A stretch of DNA of 64,000 nucleotides from Liolophura sinensis (lineage: Eukaryota > Mollusca > Polyplacophora > Chitonida > Chitonidae): NCBI RefSeq assembly GCF_032854445.1, contig NC_088298.1:3532160-3596159 (forward strand), written 5' to 3'. Below the pieces are notes generated by a model, which searched no databases, had not been told where the DNA came from, and saw only the letters and a program-made list of their open reading frames with translations. The position numbers were made by a program, and so were the translations under genes. This document shows, one piece after another, positions 35,701 through 44,810 of this stretch. Position 1 is the stretch's first letter; the number at the start of each line of letters is the position of its first letter.

Positions 35701-36071
35701 TTTTGGTTAAATCTAATTAAATGTTAAGACATTAAGTGGTTAATGTTTGATGGCAAAAAAAAAAAAAAACATAGCCTCCAGAAATTTGCTCTCCCGCATT
35801 GTTTAGCCTACTGTGTTGGATAGATTGTTCACTCCATGCAGTCATCATTGCATCAAATGTCAATTTACCAATCAAACAATCAATTGATCAACAGGAGAAT
35901 ATTGGTATCCTTACCTGTACATGGTTGCGGGACTCTGGCTCCTTGCGCCTGCACAAAAATTCCAGTCAGAGAGAACACCTTTAAAAGCCAGAGCCAATCA
36001 GCATTCTGTCCGCCATCACGTGACCTTTGTAAACGTGAGTTTTTATCACGTGGTCCCCACGGGCGCCACAT
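17499..36071 (-). CDS. TSPEAR-like: TSPEAR-like secreted protein (TSPN/laminin-G domain plus seven EAR repeats), 9 exons
   Basis: Exons on the minus strand: 36071-35915, 29094-28565, 25163-25052, 24644-24504, 22348-22101, 21460-21274, 20715-20486, 18955-18767 and 17757-17499. All eight introns have GT...AG ends and phases that fit, giving about 683 residues once a one-base shift in exon 8 is allowed for. The order is a hydrophobic N-terminus (residues 26-40), a thrombospondin-N/laminin-G-like domain (about 50-260), a linker, then seven EAR/EPTP repeats (about 316-683), each with a DxExF-like start, FLAVAN-like core and S.IYKW-like end. These repeats form a seven-bladed propeller in LGI and TSPEAR proteins. 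Vertebrate TSPEAR (about 670 residues) has the same order and acts outside the cell, with links to Notch signalling, teeth, hair and hearing; the role here is unknown. Confidence 0.9.
18767..18955 (-). CDS. TSPEAR-like: TSPEAR-like exon 8: EAR 5, with a one-base frameshift
   Basis: 189 bases; acceptor CTTTGTTTGGTAG, donor TTTAG|GTAACC. The first half reads ATDFEHFTIGDDIFLAVANA and then YNYG. The second half reads DTYYTNSTIFMLNKQKRQF in the next frame, then EKIQSIPTF. The switch lies between about 18877 and 18855, where one base appears to be extra in a C run (GGCCC or TTTTCC). The exon is one base longer than the flanking phases require, which fits a single insertion or a sequencing error. 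Taken literally, the frame meets TGA inside this exon and the protein loses EAR 5 (part), 6 and 7. Confidence 0.88.
19074..19196 (-). repeat. Two partial family A SINE 3' ends, minus strand (intron 7)
   Basis: Two successive (TTTA)n plus 'gttggtgttttacgcccta' blocks lie back to back in the same orientation, so one 3' fragment joins another. Confidence 0.65.
19965..20111 (+). repeat. Partial family A SINE (intron 7)
   Basis: Body and (AAAT)n tail: 'aggtctgccagcaacctgcg', 'gatggtcgtgggtttccccc'. The head is absent. Confidence 0.75.
20486..20715 (-). CDS. TSPEAR-like: TSPEAR-like exon 7: end of EAR 3 and all of EAR 4
   Basis: 230 bases; acceptor TTTTCCTCATTAACAG, donor GGAG|GTAAGA. Encodes DSIVYKWNTISRKFEQHQTI, then YDWTHFTVDQFHFLAVANAF and IYFWQMERFVQFQTM. 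Confidence 0.92.
21274..21460 (-). CDS. TSPEAR-like: TSPEAR-like exon 6: end of EAR 2 and start of 3
   Basis: 187 bases; acceptor TTTATTTCATTTGCAG, donor AAAG|GTGAAA. Encodes FFLAVANYGSGSG, STIFKWHRRKRKFVAFQSI, then ARDFEHFRIDGEHYLAVANY. A second CAG 15 bases into the exon could give a shorter form. Confidence 0.92.
22101..22348 (-). CDS. TSPEAR-like: TSPEAR-like exon 5: EAR repeat 1 and start of 2
   Basis: 248 bases; acceptor CTTTACCTTTAG, donor CCAG|GTTAGT. Encodes DVEVFSIPGEGTFAALANTD, then SVVYKWVDNKMAFFQDI (repeat 1) and SVCHFIIGSQ (start of repeat 2). Phases fit on both sides. Confidence 0.92.
22797..22882 (+). repeat. tRNA-like sequence (intron 4)
   Basis: An A-box-like 'gtgtagtggtataagca' and a B-box-like 'gggagttcgaatcctga' are 35-45 bases apart. 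The T-arm is good but the other stems are poor, so this is a tRNA-derived repeat or tRNA pseudogene, not a confident tRNA gene. Confidence 0.35.
24504..24644 (-). CDS. TSPEAR-like: TSPEAR-like exon 4: linker before the propeller
   Basis: 141 bases; acceptor TTCTTCTCTTGCGCAG, donor GATG|GTAAGA. Encodes a Cys-containing linker with TCTWKDVGNLAYDFRQKALK, then ICVNGLW. These two cysteines are typical of the region just before the EAR repeats. Confidence 0.88.
25052..25163 (-). CDS. TSPEAR-like: TSPEAR-like exon 3: end of TSPN domain
   Basis: 112 bases; acceptor TTTTCTACCCACGGACAG, donor CCTG|GTAATT. Encodes ALLKQLFILPGADVTVRAC, the last strand and final cysteine of the TSPN/laminin-G domain, and a short linker. 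The ending phase (one base) matches exon 4. Confidence 0.88.
26290..27760. repeat. 39-bp minisatellite (intron 2), decaying to the right
   Basis: The unit begins TTGATCACCAGAGTTAACCT and ends ATTGCATGGGATCATCCGT (39 bp). About 23 nearly identical units run from 26293 to 27197. From there to about 27760 the units become irregular (about 25-40 bp), often losing the GCATGGG part. A faint trace (ggtttggtcaccacggttga) also lies to the left near 25800. Because 39 is a multiple of three, both strands stay open for more than 300 codons. There are no unique spacers, so it is not CRISPR-like. Confidence 0.95.
27834..28076 (-). mobile_element. Family A SINE (intron 2)
   Basis: Minus-strand copy from the tail 'taattatttggttgg' to the head complement 'cacctcagtcacgaaggccc', diverged in the middle. 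Confidence 0.75.
28280..28468 (-). mobile_element. Partial family A SINE (intron 2)
   Basis: Tail (TTTA)n, 'gttgttttacgacgtactgg', 'ggccagcattatggtgg', 'gcaggttgctagcagacctt'. It stops before the tRNA-like head and lies about 100 bases past the exon 2 splice donor. Confidence 0.75.
28565..29094 (-). CDS. TSPEAR-like: TSPEAR-like exon 2: TSPN/laminin-G domain
   Basis: 530 bases; acceptor TTTTATCTTGCAG, donor ACG|GTAAGG. It starts with two bases of a split Asp codon and ends in phase 0. Family-typical stretches are FPSSRIFTKCEYFPEEFSIF, followed by VTLRYDN, and DGGWHTLGLSVSG, the laminin-G 'dG.WHt' signature, then TTDCRKL. Most of the laminin-G-like sandwich is in this one exon. Confidence 0.93.
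30194..30282 (+). repeat. tRNA-like SINE head (intron 1)
   Basis: An A-box-like 'gtggttttgtgattaaagg' and a near-perfect T-arm, GCGGGTTCAAACCCGGCC. A SINE-like tail is not evident. Confidence 0.35.
30640..30716 (-). repeat. Partial family A SINE 3' end (intron 1)
   Basis: (TTTA)n tail, 'tttacgctgtactcaacgct' with a small internal duplication, then 'tttcacttatacgacggagg'. Confidence 0.6.
30821..31337. mobile_element. MITE M2 with a SINE inserted inside it (intron 1)
   Basis: The left arm 'ttaacagaaatgtgttgtctg ... tgctataatgtattctgtta' is the inverted complement of the right arm 'acagaaaacattctagcat ... ctttctgttaaatttaacag'. The right end is 'attaatttttttgagagt'. Without the SINE and its extra target copy the element is about 236 bp. 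Confidence 0.7.
30924..31192 (-). mobile_element. Full-length family A SINE nested in MITE M2
   Basis: This 269-bp minus-strand copy runs from the (AAAT)n tail to the GGGGCCTCCGTGGTTCAGTC head. It is flanked by exact 12-bp duplications GTCTAAAAGAAT at 30912-30923 and 31193-31204. This is the best-defined SINE in the window and fixes the element's two ends. Confidence 0.92.
32288..32452. repeat. Fragments of dispersed element D and MITE M2 (intron 1)
   Basis: 32288-32325 has 'ggcttaagcagaattaggtt', as in element D. 32345-32452 has 'aatttctgttaaatttaac' and 'acgttctagcaccattcac', as in the M2 right arm. Confidence 0.5.
33530..33612 (+). repeat. Dispersed repeat family C, copy 3 (intron 1)
   Basis: Shares 'cagttttatgggtggagga', 'tgtgtacccgggtaaaccat' and 'ggcaatttactgacaaactt' with the copies near 2.5 and 12.7 kb. 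Confidence 0.5.
34712..35020. repeat. MITE M2-like copy, interrupted (intron 1)
   Basis: Left end 'cactcaaaaaattaatctgt', then 'gttatgctagaatgtattct'. It is interrupted at about 34866-34908 by 'gcgtgagtgagtgcttgggg'-type sequence also seen at 41936 (family B SINE). The right side repeats 'aacagaataatctgctgca' twice. Confidence 0.55.
35302..35314 (+). promoter_or_regulatory. Perfect DR1-like hormone response motif in intron 1
   Basis: AGGTCAAAGGTCA, two AGGTCA half-sites one base apart, lies about 600 bases inside intron 1 of the TSPEAR-like gene. DR1 sites bind HNF4 and RXR-type receptors; function here is only inferred and chance is possible. Confidence 0.3.
35915..36071 (-). CDS. TSPEAR-like: TSPEAR-like exon 1: signal region
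   Basis: It encodes a 52-residue start with a hydrophobic run WLWLLKVFSLTGIFV (residues 26-40), AQGA as a likely signal-peptidase site, and then VPQPCT before the splice donor G|GTAAGG. With the next exon this reads PCTDLKPL, the join expected from vertebrate TSPEAR (a PCTDLRPL-like stretch). The ATG at 36071 is the only in-frame start but leaves 25 mostly charged residues before the hydrophobic run. An acceptor-like TTTTTGTGCAG ends at 35949, preceded by a branch-like CTGAC. A 34-base exon (35948-35915) fed by an unseen upstream exon is therefore the alternative. Confidence 0.7.
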
Positions 36072-36250
36072 GATTGGTTATTATACGTACGTCATATCAG
36101 TCACCTGGAAAGAGACAAAAATGGATGTACTGATGAATTATTTATTTATTTGACGTGCTAAAGAATATTTTCCTAATACAATTGTAATCTGGGAACAAAA
36201 CTTCGAAATTCCTCCTTTTTTCGGGGGGGGGGGGGAGGGTGGGGTCACTT
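36017..36250 (-). promoter_or_regulatory. Possible promoter region of the TSPEAR-like gene
   Basis: Two CACGTG E-boxes (36017-36022 and 36047-36052), a third CACGTT-like word between them, ATTGG/CCAAT words on both sides, and a long G run (36223-36245) cluster around the predicted start. The E-boxes fall inside the predicted N-terminal codons, which adds to doubt about the ATG at 36071. Confidence 0.3.
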
Positions 36251-36770
36251 TACGGTGTTATACCCTCGACAACGCCATTCAAAGAAGTTGCAAGAAAGTG
36301 AACATTTCTCGTATTCTTGCCCTTCTTTCCCTTTTCCATCCGAAAACTGATCTAACAATTATTGACTCGAAACATTCATTATGGTTAACAGTTAGTACAG
36401 GAAAGTCTGTTTAGGTCATATTCAGACGTATTCACCAGATTCGTTTTAAAACTGTGGGAATAATGCATACAAATTATATACGATTCAGTTCACAGGCATA
36501 TAACATATAGATTGAATGGAGGTTGAATATTCGCTAAGAAAAGAAAATATACTAGAGGGTTAACTGACAGGGCAATAAGGCGTTTAAAGCCTGAATCGCT
36601 ATAATGTCCACGTGTTTCTTAAAATTAGCTAACATGTTAAATGCTGTGAGCGCGATGAGTAACAATTATTTGCGGCTTGTAACATAACATTCGTCTATCA
36701 TAACATTAGACTATAAAAAAGTGTTTAACATTAACAATGCGAAACACAACATTTCAAAGTGCTATGACAA

Positions 36771-36986
36771 AGGAGCCTCTCACCAATCCAGTCTCTGCGA
36801 GTGCAAGTCCAGCTCATACTGGCGTCCTCTTAAGCCGTACGTGGGAAGATCTGTCAGCAACCTACGGATGGTCATGGTCTTCCCCCCAGGCTTTGCCCGA
36901 TTTCCTTCCAACATAATGCTGGCCGCCTTTTTAGTAAAATATTCTTGAGCACGGCATAAAACACCAATCAAATAAATAAATAAATC
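36771..36986 (+). mobile_element. Family A SINE, lacking the head
   Basis: From 'gagcctctcaccaatccagt' through 'agcaacctacggatggtcat' to the (AAAT)n tail. Confidence 0.8.
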
Positions 36987-37282
36987 AAATGTGTTACATG
37001 CACTTCGACAAAACATAGTGTTAGATTTTGTAAACTATCAAATTTGTTCACATTTCATAAGGAGCTAACCTAACAGTATATAGCCTTCCCCCCACCACCA
37101 GAGCCAAAACAGAATTAACACTGATAAAGTTTGAAGTTTTAAGAGCCTGGCATATGTCATTGTGGCTGGCGAACTTATTCACACTGCACGTGTTAAAGTT
37201 TCTGTGGTTCACGTCATATGTCATATTCACTGGAAATTTTCACATGCTGAATACATCATAAACAACGAGGGGAGGTGGGGTT

Positions 37283-37530
37283 TCATTCACCGTATTTACG
37301 TTGTGTATTTGATGTATCGGGTATTCACGTTGTGTATTTGATGTATCGGGTATTCACGTTGTGTATTTGATGTATCGGGTATTCACCATATTTATGTTGT
37401 GTATTTGATGTATCTGGTATTCACCATATTTACGTTGTGTATGTGGTGTATCGGGTATTCACCATATTTATGTTGTGTATTTGATGTATCTGGTATTCAC
37501 CATATTTACGTTGTGTATTTGATGTTGGGG
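37283..37530 (+). repeat. Minisatellite of 29- and 38-bp units
   Basis: Units contain 'ttgtgtatttgatgtatc' and 'gggtattcac'. Longer units add 'catatttatg'. About seven units alternate in length. Confidence 0.85.
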
Positions 37531-37827
37531 TATTACACATGTTTAACGGTTATGATTATACTTCTATTCTCAGTGGAAATTATGTTTTTTTTTGTTGTTT
37601 TTTTTTAACTAATCCGATGTAGACTGTGCTTTCACTTTAAAGATTTTGACTTTGGATATTGCTTTTTTTTTCGGTTGCCAGTCTGATCTGTGATTTGGAT
37701 ACTTCGGTATTATTCCTCTCGCCACAGCCATTTCGTCTAGAATCCATCTCTCTCCGGTTTGGTTGTGCTTACAAGTCAGAAGGTTTGTCAAGCACCTGTC
37801 AAATGTCGGTGGTTTAATCCCAGTACG

Positions 37828-38094
37828 GTTTATTTATTATTATCTATTTGATTGGAGTTTTACGGCGTACTCAATAATATATCACTTATACGACGGCAGC
37901 ATTATGATGGAAGAAATCTGGCACAGTCCTGGGAAACCCACAACCGTCCGCAGGTTGCTGCCAGACCTTCCCACATACGACCGGAAAGGAGGCTAGCATG
38001 AGCTGGACTTGTAACTCACAGTGACTACGTTGTTGAGAGGCCCTTGGGTTACTGTACAGCACCAGAATTCTAAGCACTAAGCCACGGAGGCCCC
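37828..38094 (-). mobile_element. Family A SINE, near full length
   Basis: Minus-strand copy from the (TTTA)n tail to the 'taagccacggaggcccc' head complement. Confidence 0.8.
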
Positions 38095-41000
38095 AAATAA
38101 CTGTTTATTTTACCTGTAAACCTATCCACATGCAAACAAGTTAAAAATTCACTTAAAACAACATGAATAGGACATAAAAATTGATAAATTAACGGCATCC
38201 AATTGATGAAAATGTCAATCTTACATCAAATAAGTTTAAGTGAATATGTTTAATATATCGGGTGTGATGGGGGCATAACGGCGCACGAATTAATCGTAAA
38301 TATCACAAATAATAAATTCGACACCAAATATAAATCCCAATACATATCGACAGGTTAGTAGTTGGTTTTCAGACACAGTACAGGTTAAGGTTTTGCTAAA
38401 TTACATGGTGTAGTCGGTCTACCATACTCCAGGGTCATGACCTTACCGAGATGTACGGGACCAGTTTGACTGTTCTGTTTGCAGTCCAATTTACCTCAAA
38501 AACTTACAGTACTTTCTTAATGGCCTTAATGCAATTTTACCTGAAGCCAGCATAGTTCACCTGGTCGCCATGGAAACGAAGTGCATTTTGATGAATATCT
38601 CGTCACATGTCACTGACATAGACAGGTACGGGCATTTCGTGGGAGGGTCCACCTAATGTCAAGTATCTACCAACATTTCCAACTTCAAACATCGCCTATG
38701 TACGACATTCTCGAAGTTCGTATCTGCACGTGATGGACATCAGTGTACAATACAGTAAACCTAGATTTGAAGGTTTAAGGGTTCCCCCTCCCCCCCAATA
38801 TGTATATGAGGTTGGAGCACCTTACCTGTAATTACTCCAGAAATGGTACAGAATCAAGTAGATCAATTATATATACACAAAAAGTACATGCAGTGAACTT
38901 AAAAGAACCAAAAGGCAGCGGGAAAGTACTCCCCCCCCCCCACATGAAGTTTACAAAGCGTAAGTTTTTTCTTTGTGATGTTGCATAAACGAGACATCGC
39001 AGTTCAAAGTAAGGAAAATCCCACGCGTAAATAAAATCGAAAGCGCCAACATGTTAATACTTCTTACAGCGCACGCATCCTTCTCTATCATCGCTTTACA
39101 TCACTGTCACCAACAGCAGACTTTGTACAGAAATCTCCAACAACTGGGGGTCACTGGGGTCACGGTGATGAGGCTGAAGTGATGTCAGAAAACGAAAACA
39201 ATCCGTCTCAAGCTTCGTCTCTAATATTACTTTATACACATGCATTCTATTTATTTAAAGAATGTGCAATATGATTTTAACCAGCACCTAAAACAATTTT
39301 ATACATGAATGCTGATTAAATAGTTCCGCGGGAGGACACAAGTGATGAGGCTTAGCCTAAAGAAGCCTACCAGCGTCTCACAGGCTCCAAAGGTCAAGCT
39401 TGTCTATTGGAGGCAGTGATATAAAGCGAAAGGTAGAAAGCGGCGCATGCGCTTTAAGGAGCATGCACCATGTTATCCATTTTCGATCAATCAGGCCAGA
39501 GATACATGTATCTCTGTAACCCAAGAACGCTGCCGTGTCCGCTTGTGATACCCGAACAATTGTTTGCTTTTAAATCCTTTAACACATGCATCCCATGATT
39601 TCTTAAAATTCCAGATTATAATTTGATTTTTCAAGTTACCAAGCGCATCAGAAAGAAGATGGCTGTAGGCGTTTAGAGTTGTTTCAGCTATATTTCTGAA
39701 TAACTACGCAAGTAGTTGCGGACTTGACTTTTAGATCCTTTAGATGGGAACTCCGGTTGTGATTAGAAGACATCTCGTCTTCCAAAAAAATATTCAAAAA
39801 TTATTAGTAGATTTAGTTTGTAATGGCCTTTCATTTTAAGCACATTTTATTTTAGACTGTGTAGATATTTCTAACCCGGTATGGACATGAGTACATTGTC
39901 CTGAAAATAAATCTTGAATACAAAGAACCGTGCATCTTTACTGGCAGCTTTTTGTGATGTGAAAGTTAGAACTTCTCGCGCTTTGGTCTATTTATAGAAC
40001 TGGGTCCTATGTGTCACCGGGCAGGTGATGTTCATTAACTTCACCACAAGCTACATAAAAAACCTTAACCGAACAAGCCTTAGCAATTAGCCTTCAAAAG
40101 GCGGTCATGGACTTCGGAAACTGAATGTACGAGAGTTCACATTTGTAGACTATTTGGGACAGTCCACACAAAAGACAGAACAAATACAAGACGCCTGTTT
40201 TAAAGCGAGCATTGTCTCTCCAAAGAATGAAATACTTTGCCACGTTGACCCTTTAATACCCCTTCACATAAACAATGAAGTTTGGGACAGATTTGTCTTT
40301 CAATAAGATCTTCCTTGTTGGCAATGTAGACACTTATCTGTACTATTTAAAACTCACAGCTCAAATACGACCCTGAAATTGTATAAGTAACATAAAATTT
40401 ACAAATTCTCTCGAGACCCTACACATCGGCAGTAATAAAACTATTCATCCAATAAATACAAATAAAATAAATAAATAAATAAATAAATATACTTTGATCT
40501 TAATAAGCTAAGCAAACACAGAACAATGTCGTGAGTACGGCTGTTGAAGAGTTTATTAGCAGTTAAGCCCGGTATTAACTACTCTAGTCTTGACTAAAAT
40601 CACATTAGTTTTGTATTGGTCCAAGACTTGAATTAGGATTTAAGCCTAACTTTTAACACACTTGGGAACAATTATACTTTAGCACGTGAGTTTTAAATGG
40701 TTCACAAGGACTGAAAACGTTAACAAGTCAAAAGATTCTGGTTGGTGTACCCTGAGTTTTATTTAAGTTGCCATAGGCGGGAAACCTAGCCTACGAGTTA
40801 CAAACCTGTCCAAAGCTCTGAAACATGTAAATTCGCTTTGTTGTTTTGTTTCGTTTTTGATGCAGTAGAATAACCTAAGGCACAAGTGTTGGTTTTAAAA
40901 ATAACGTCAGGTGTTACATCTAAACGTGCTACGTGTATAGCAATATATGGATTTGTGTGGGGTTTTATTTATAAAAGACATATTTATCTATTGTTAATGC

Positions 41001-41880
41001 GTAATAGAACGCTGCTGTCGCAATACAATTACAAAAAACCAAGGAAGTGAACAGATAAAAGCACTGCAAAGAAAATAACTTAGATAATCTGCTATGTCTC
41101 TATATGGAAGTGTCAAAGATGCAATTTCGCACCTTCTTTTCTAAAGCAGCATTATATGCTTGCCGAAAACCTGATTTGCTTTCAGTTGCATATATAGAGG
41201 TCGTTGTTTTCAAAAGATGCCATAAAAAAGTCAATTTATCTTTCTCAATTCAACGCATTGTCAGTTGTAAAATCAGGATGGCTGTTGTTTAACGGCTTGT
41301 CCAATTTGATGTTAACATCTATCGTTTTAGTTTTCCCTGCAAATTGACACTAATTTGCAAACAAGCTATTGTTCCAACCTTTAAACAACGCATGACTGAT
41401 CGCTTTACGCCACATCCATCTCTGTCACATTTTACTAAGGTAAAATTAAAGATCTAGACATCTACGCGGTGTGCCGATTGTTTTCATAGTTAGCATTTCC
41501 CGAAATATGGCGATCAATGCCAAATGTCATACTTTCCGCCTATTGGACAATAACAATATATCTACGCCTAATGTGCTTATAAAATCATTGACATGCTTTA
41601 AATAAACAGTATCGTCTCCTTTAATGGATTAGAACTTTAATTGAAAAAAAAGAATGTCTCTCTGCTTATGTACAAAGGGGCTTCGATACGTTTAATCCGA
41701 CCTAAATGTTTTACAGCGCTATGTGTTATTTCACTCTGCACAGCTGCATATGTGCATTACCAACACAAAGTTTATGACGCTTTTAAAGAAAAATTCAGTG
41801 CATGTATCGATAATAAATGTTAAATTGAAAATATACACTGACTTATGTACAGAGACATTTTGTAACTCGGAAATGAATGC
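38095..41880. other. Non-coding stretch
   Basis: No gene recognised. There is an (AAAT)n tract at about 40460-40490 and a C-rich run at 38930-38942. Short frames (38800-38988, 41104-41292, 41641-41823) show no domain. Confidence 0.5.
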
Positions 41881-41884
41881 AATC

Positions 41885-42370
41885 ACGTGTTCATATTCTC
41901 AGGGGGGTAATACTGCCACAGGTTCGCATTCTAAACTGAGTGAGTGAGTGCGTGCTTGGGGTTTAACGTCGTGCTCAACAATTTTTCAGTCATATGACGA
42001 CGAAGGAATCCTTAGGGTGTATGCAATGTACCTCCTTGTTGCAGGACGGATTTCCACAGTTCTTTTATCTAGTGCTGCTTCATTGAGACGACTTTCCGGA
42101 GGCAGCCATTCGTTGCACTACTTTATCTTGTAAAGTCTTAGGTGTGGCTCGACCGAGGATAGATCCTGGATCTACCGCTTTCGAAGTGGACGCTCTACTA
42201 ACTGTGCTATCCTGGTCGGTCAAAAGTGAGTAGTATGGTCCATATACTGCCACATGCTCGTATTCTAAGGTGGGTAGTACGGGCCATACTGCCATAGGTT
42301 CATATTTCTAAAGTGAGTATTATGTCCCGTATACAGACATAGACTCAAATTCTAATGTGGGTAGTAAAAT
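41885..42370 (+). repeat. Tandem repeat split by a SINE
   Basis: Words 'gtactgccacaggttc.tattct' and 'aaagtgagtagtatggtcc' recur at 41885-41935 and three times in 42225-42370, with a period of about 55 bp. A family B SINE separates the first unit from the rest. Confidence 0.6.
41936..42222 (-). mobile_element. Family B tRNA-derived SINE
   Basis: On the minus strand the head reads 'gatagcacagttagtagagc', an A-box, followed by 'gcggtagatccaggatct' and 'tcggtcgagccacaccta'. The opposite end is (GAGT)n 'gcttggggtttaacgtcgtg'. A relative at 44500-44810 shares 'ggggtttaacgtcgtactta' and 'caatttttcagtcaaatgac'. Confidence 0.65.
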
Positions 42371-43021
42371 TTAATTTTTTTTTTGTGAAATTTATCTTTG
42401 TCTGATCTTTAAAATTTAAAATGTTCTGTCTATTAATCCAAAAATTGGTCATGAAACCCAGTCCATGTATCTTGGAAATCCATTTGAATTCATATGTAAA
42501 AGAAGTCATACAGAAGTACAGGCTATACCTGGAAAAAAGCATTCTGATACGCTTATCTTTTGGAAAAGCCTACTAACTCTGTCTCAGGTCTAAGTTTCCT
42601 TTCTAACTAATAATGAGCTGTTTTTCAAAAAGTTGTTACTCACTACTAATCGACCGCAATGTTCAAGGCCCCTGAAGTTAGAAAGCTCGTTCCAGATACT
42701 TTTAACATAAAATCGCATTATTTATCTACGTGTTTTCCGACATTTTTCTCTGCCAAGCGAACAAGTTTATCAAGTATAGTGTACGTGTACGAAGTGCTTG
42801 TCTGCAACATCCCGAAAAGTACGAGTGAGCAGCTGTAAACCTGTACCTTGATTATACTATATCAGCCACCGAGATTCTCGACTTAGATATGATTGTTTCA
42901 CATCTACCATACTAATACTGGTCTGCATGCATTTTTGTCATTTTTGCGGCCGTTACTCCATCTGCATTCTTGTTCATTATATGAACAAAATGTAATAGGA
43001 GATAAGATAAGAAGAGATAAT

Positions 43022-43066
43022 ATTATGGAGTACGGCGTAAAACACCAATCAAATAAAGAAATAAAT
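43022..43066 (+). repeat. Family A SINE 3' tail fragment
   Basis: 'ggagtacggcgtaaaacacc' followed by 'aatcaaataaagaaataaat'. Confidence 0.6.
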
Positions 43067-43465
43067 AACGCTGTACGTGTTTTCTCGATATATTCAATTG
43101 AAAATCACATTATTCAATATATTCACATTATTCAATATATTCACACAATGCAAACTGGCATTATAATTCACACTGCCATCCGTCGCTTTAATCAGAGACT
43201 CGGTTATTCAAATTACCCATGTTATTCAGACTCATCATTCGACATTACCTAATGAAGTTAACATTCTGTGCCTATGAAAGTTGTAAGAATATATTACTCG
43301 TTTAAAAGGTGCCACCAGACTGTTGCTATTTATTCGACCTGCTGTTTATACATCGCACCTCTGCGGTTTTGACTTTTCGTCACACTATTTACCACCTTGA
43401 CATATTATATAACCCAGGGCTGTTGTATACATGCTCAATGCTTTTGATGTGCATGGTCGTTGGCT

Positions 43466-43552
43466 TCCACCAGGTTCTGTTCGGTTATTTCCCACCTTAA
43501 TGCTGGCCGCCGTCGTATTAGTGAAATATTCTTGAGAACGGCGGAAATAAAA
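43466..43552 (+). repeat. Family A SINE 3' fragment
   Basis: 'taatgctggccgccgtcgta', 'ttagtgaaatattcttgaga'. The tail is degraded. Confidence 0.65.
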
Positions 43553-44368
43553 TGCTTTGATGTGGTATTAAGTCAAGCAGCAAACCTTTTAAACAAAATC
43601 AACAGATCTATTTGACGTTAGGTTCTCCTAAAAAATGTCTGTCTACAACTAGACAGATGTTATTAAGGTAACAAACACCCGGACATGAATTAAATTCACT
43701 AAATTATATGCACTTACTCATGTAACAGGTTTGGGTGAGAAAATACTGTATACGTTTATGCTAGACTGCAGCATGAATGGATGAATTTCCACGAGCGGAA
43801 GCATGGACGAGGTTTCTCTTTATTTGAAAAAAAAAACACCGTGTTGGATTTACAGGTGAAATGTATTTTTTTGTTGTCTAGTCGACAAATTGAGTAAACC
43901 ACCTCTCCACTGCCTTTTGTTGCACTGTTCATTAACACAAGCGTTAAACAGTCGGAGGAAAAATCAGGATAGTTTTTTAAACGTTTATACACAAACAGCT
44001 TGGTTTTGTTCTCCTCTGAGAAAAAAAAATTAATTAACGAATAAAATTATTTCTGTACAGTTCCACTTTTTGAGAAGCCTTTCTAATTGAAAACTTTTGT
44101 GAGGCATATGGACATATAAATTTGTTTTAAGGTGCTGAATAGAACTTTCGTGTAGCTGGGGGGAAAAAATGAAAAACATAACTTGAAGGTGCGCCAAGCT
44201 GTTGTGTGTATAAATAATTGTGTATTTGCTTGTATAAGTACAAATCTGGGTTTGAATACTTAGCCAGCTGTCTAATGTATCAGCTTTAATTCAAAACGTG
44301 CCTGGCAAGCGTTTTCTCTACAGCCCTCATTCACTTTATGACTCACATGTTCAAGAAATGGAACAGCG

Positions 44369-44369
<1 letters not shown>

Positions 44370-44452
<83 letters not shown>
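44370..44452. repeat. (TA)n microsatellite
   Basis: About 41 perfect TA units. It opens artificial Tyr-Ile frames on both strands. Confidence 0.97.
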
Positions 44453-44455
<3 letters not shown>

Positions 44456-44489
44456 GTTCGAACCCTGCATTGCACTGTTAGTTTTTAGT

Positions 44490-44810
44490 ATGCATGTACG
44501 CATGCTCGGGGTTTAACGTCGTACTTAACAATTTTTCAGTCAAATGACGATGAGGCGTCATTAGGTGTGTGCACATATACTGTGTCTTCTGGAGTCCATG
44601 CTGCCCAAGTACGGCCGCCACTGAAGTGTCTTGCCGATCATACCAGCCATTACACCCCGCCCAGTCACATTATACTGACACCGGGCCCACCAGTCATGTT
44701 TCCTTGTTCGAACCTCTCAGTGCTGAGCACCAAGCGAGGCAGCAGCAAGCACCATTTTTTTTTTATATGACCCAACCCGGGTTAGATCCAGGGGTCTAAA
44801 GTCTTCAAGT
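44490..44810 (-). repeat. Family B SINE relative, diverged
   Basis: Begins 'gctcggggtttaacgtcgta', 'caatttttcagtcaaatgac' and ends near 'gggttagatccaggggtcta', matching both ends of the 41936 copy. The middle differs. Confidence 0.5.

Noticed and set aside
37609-37791. Minus-strand frame containing TGERWILDEMAVARG
   Set aside because: Short and isolated; no family recognised.
44272-44516. Tyr-Ile repeat proteins on both strands
   Set aside because: They are translations of the (TA)n microsatellite. The same applies at 51369-51426 and 60086-60172.
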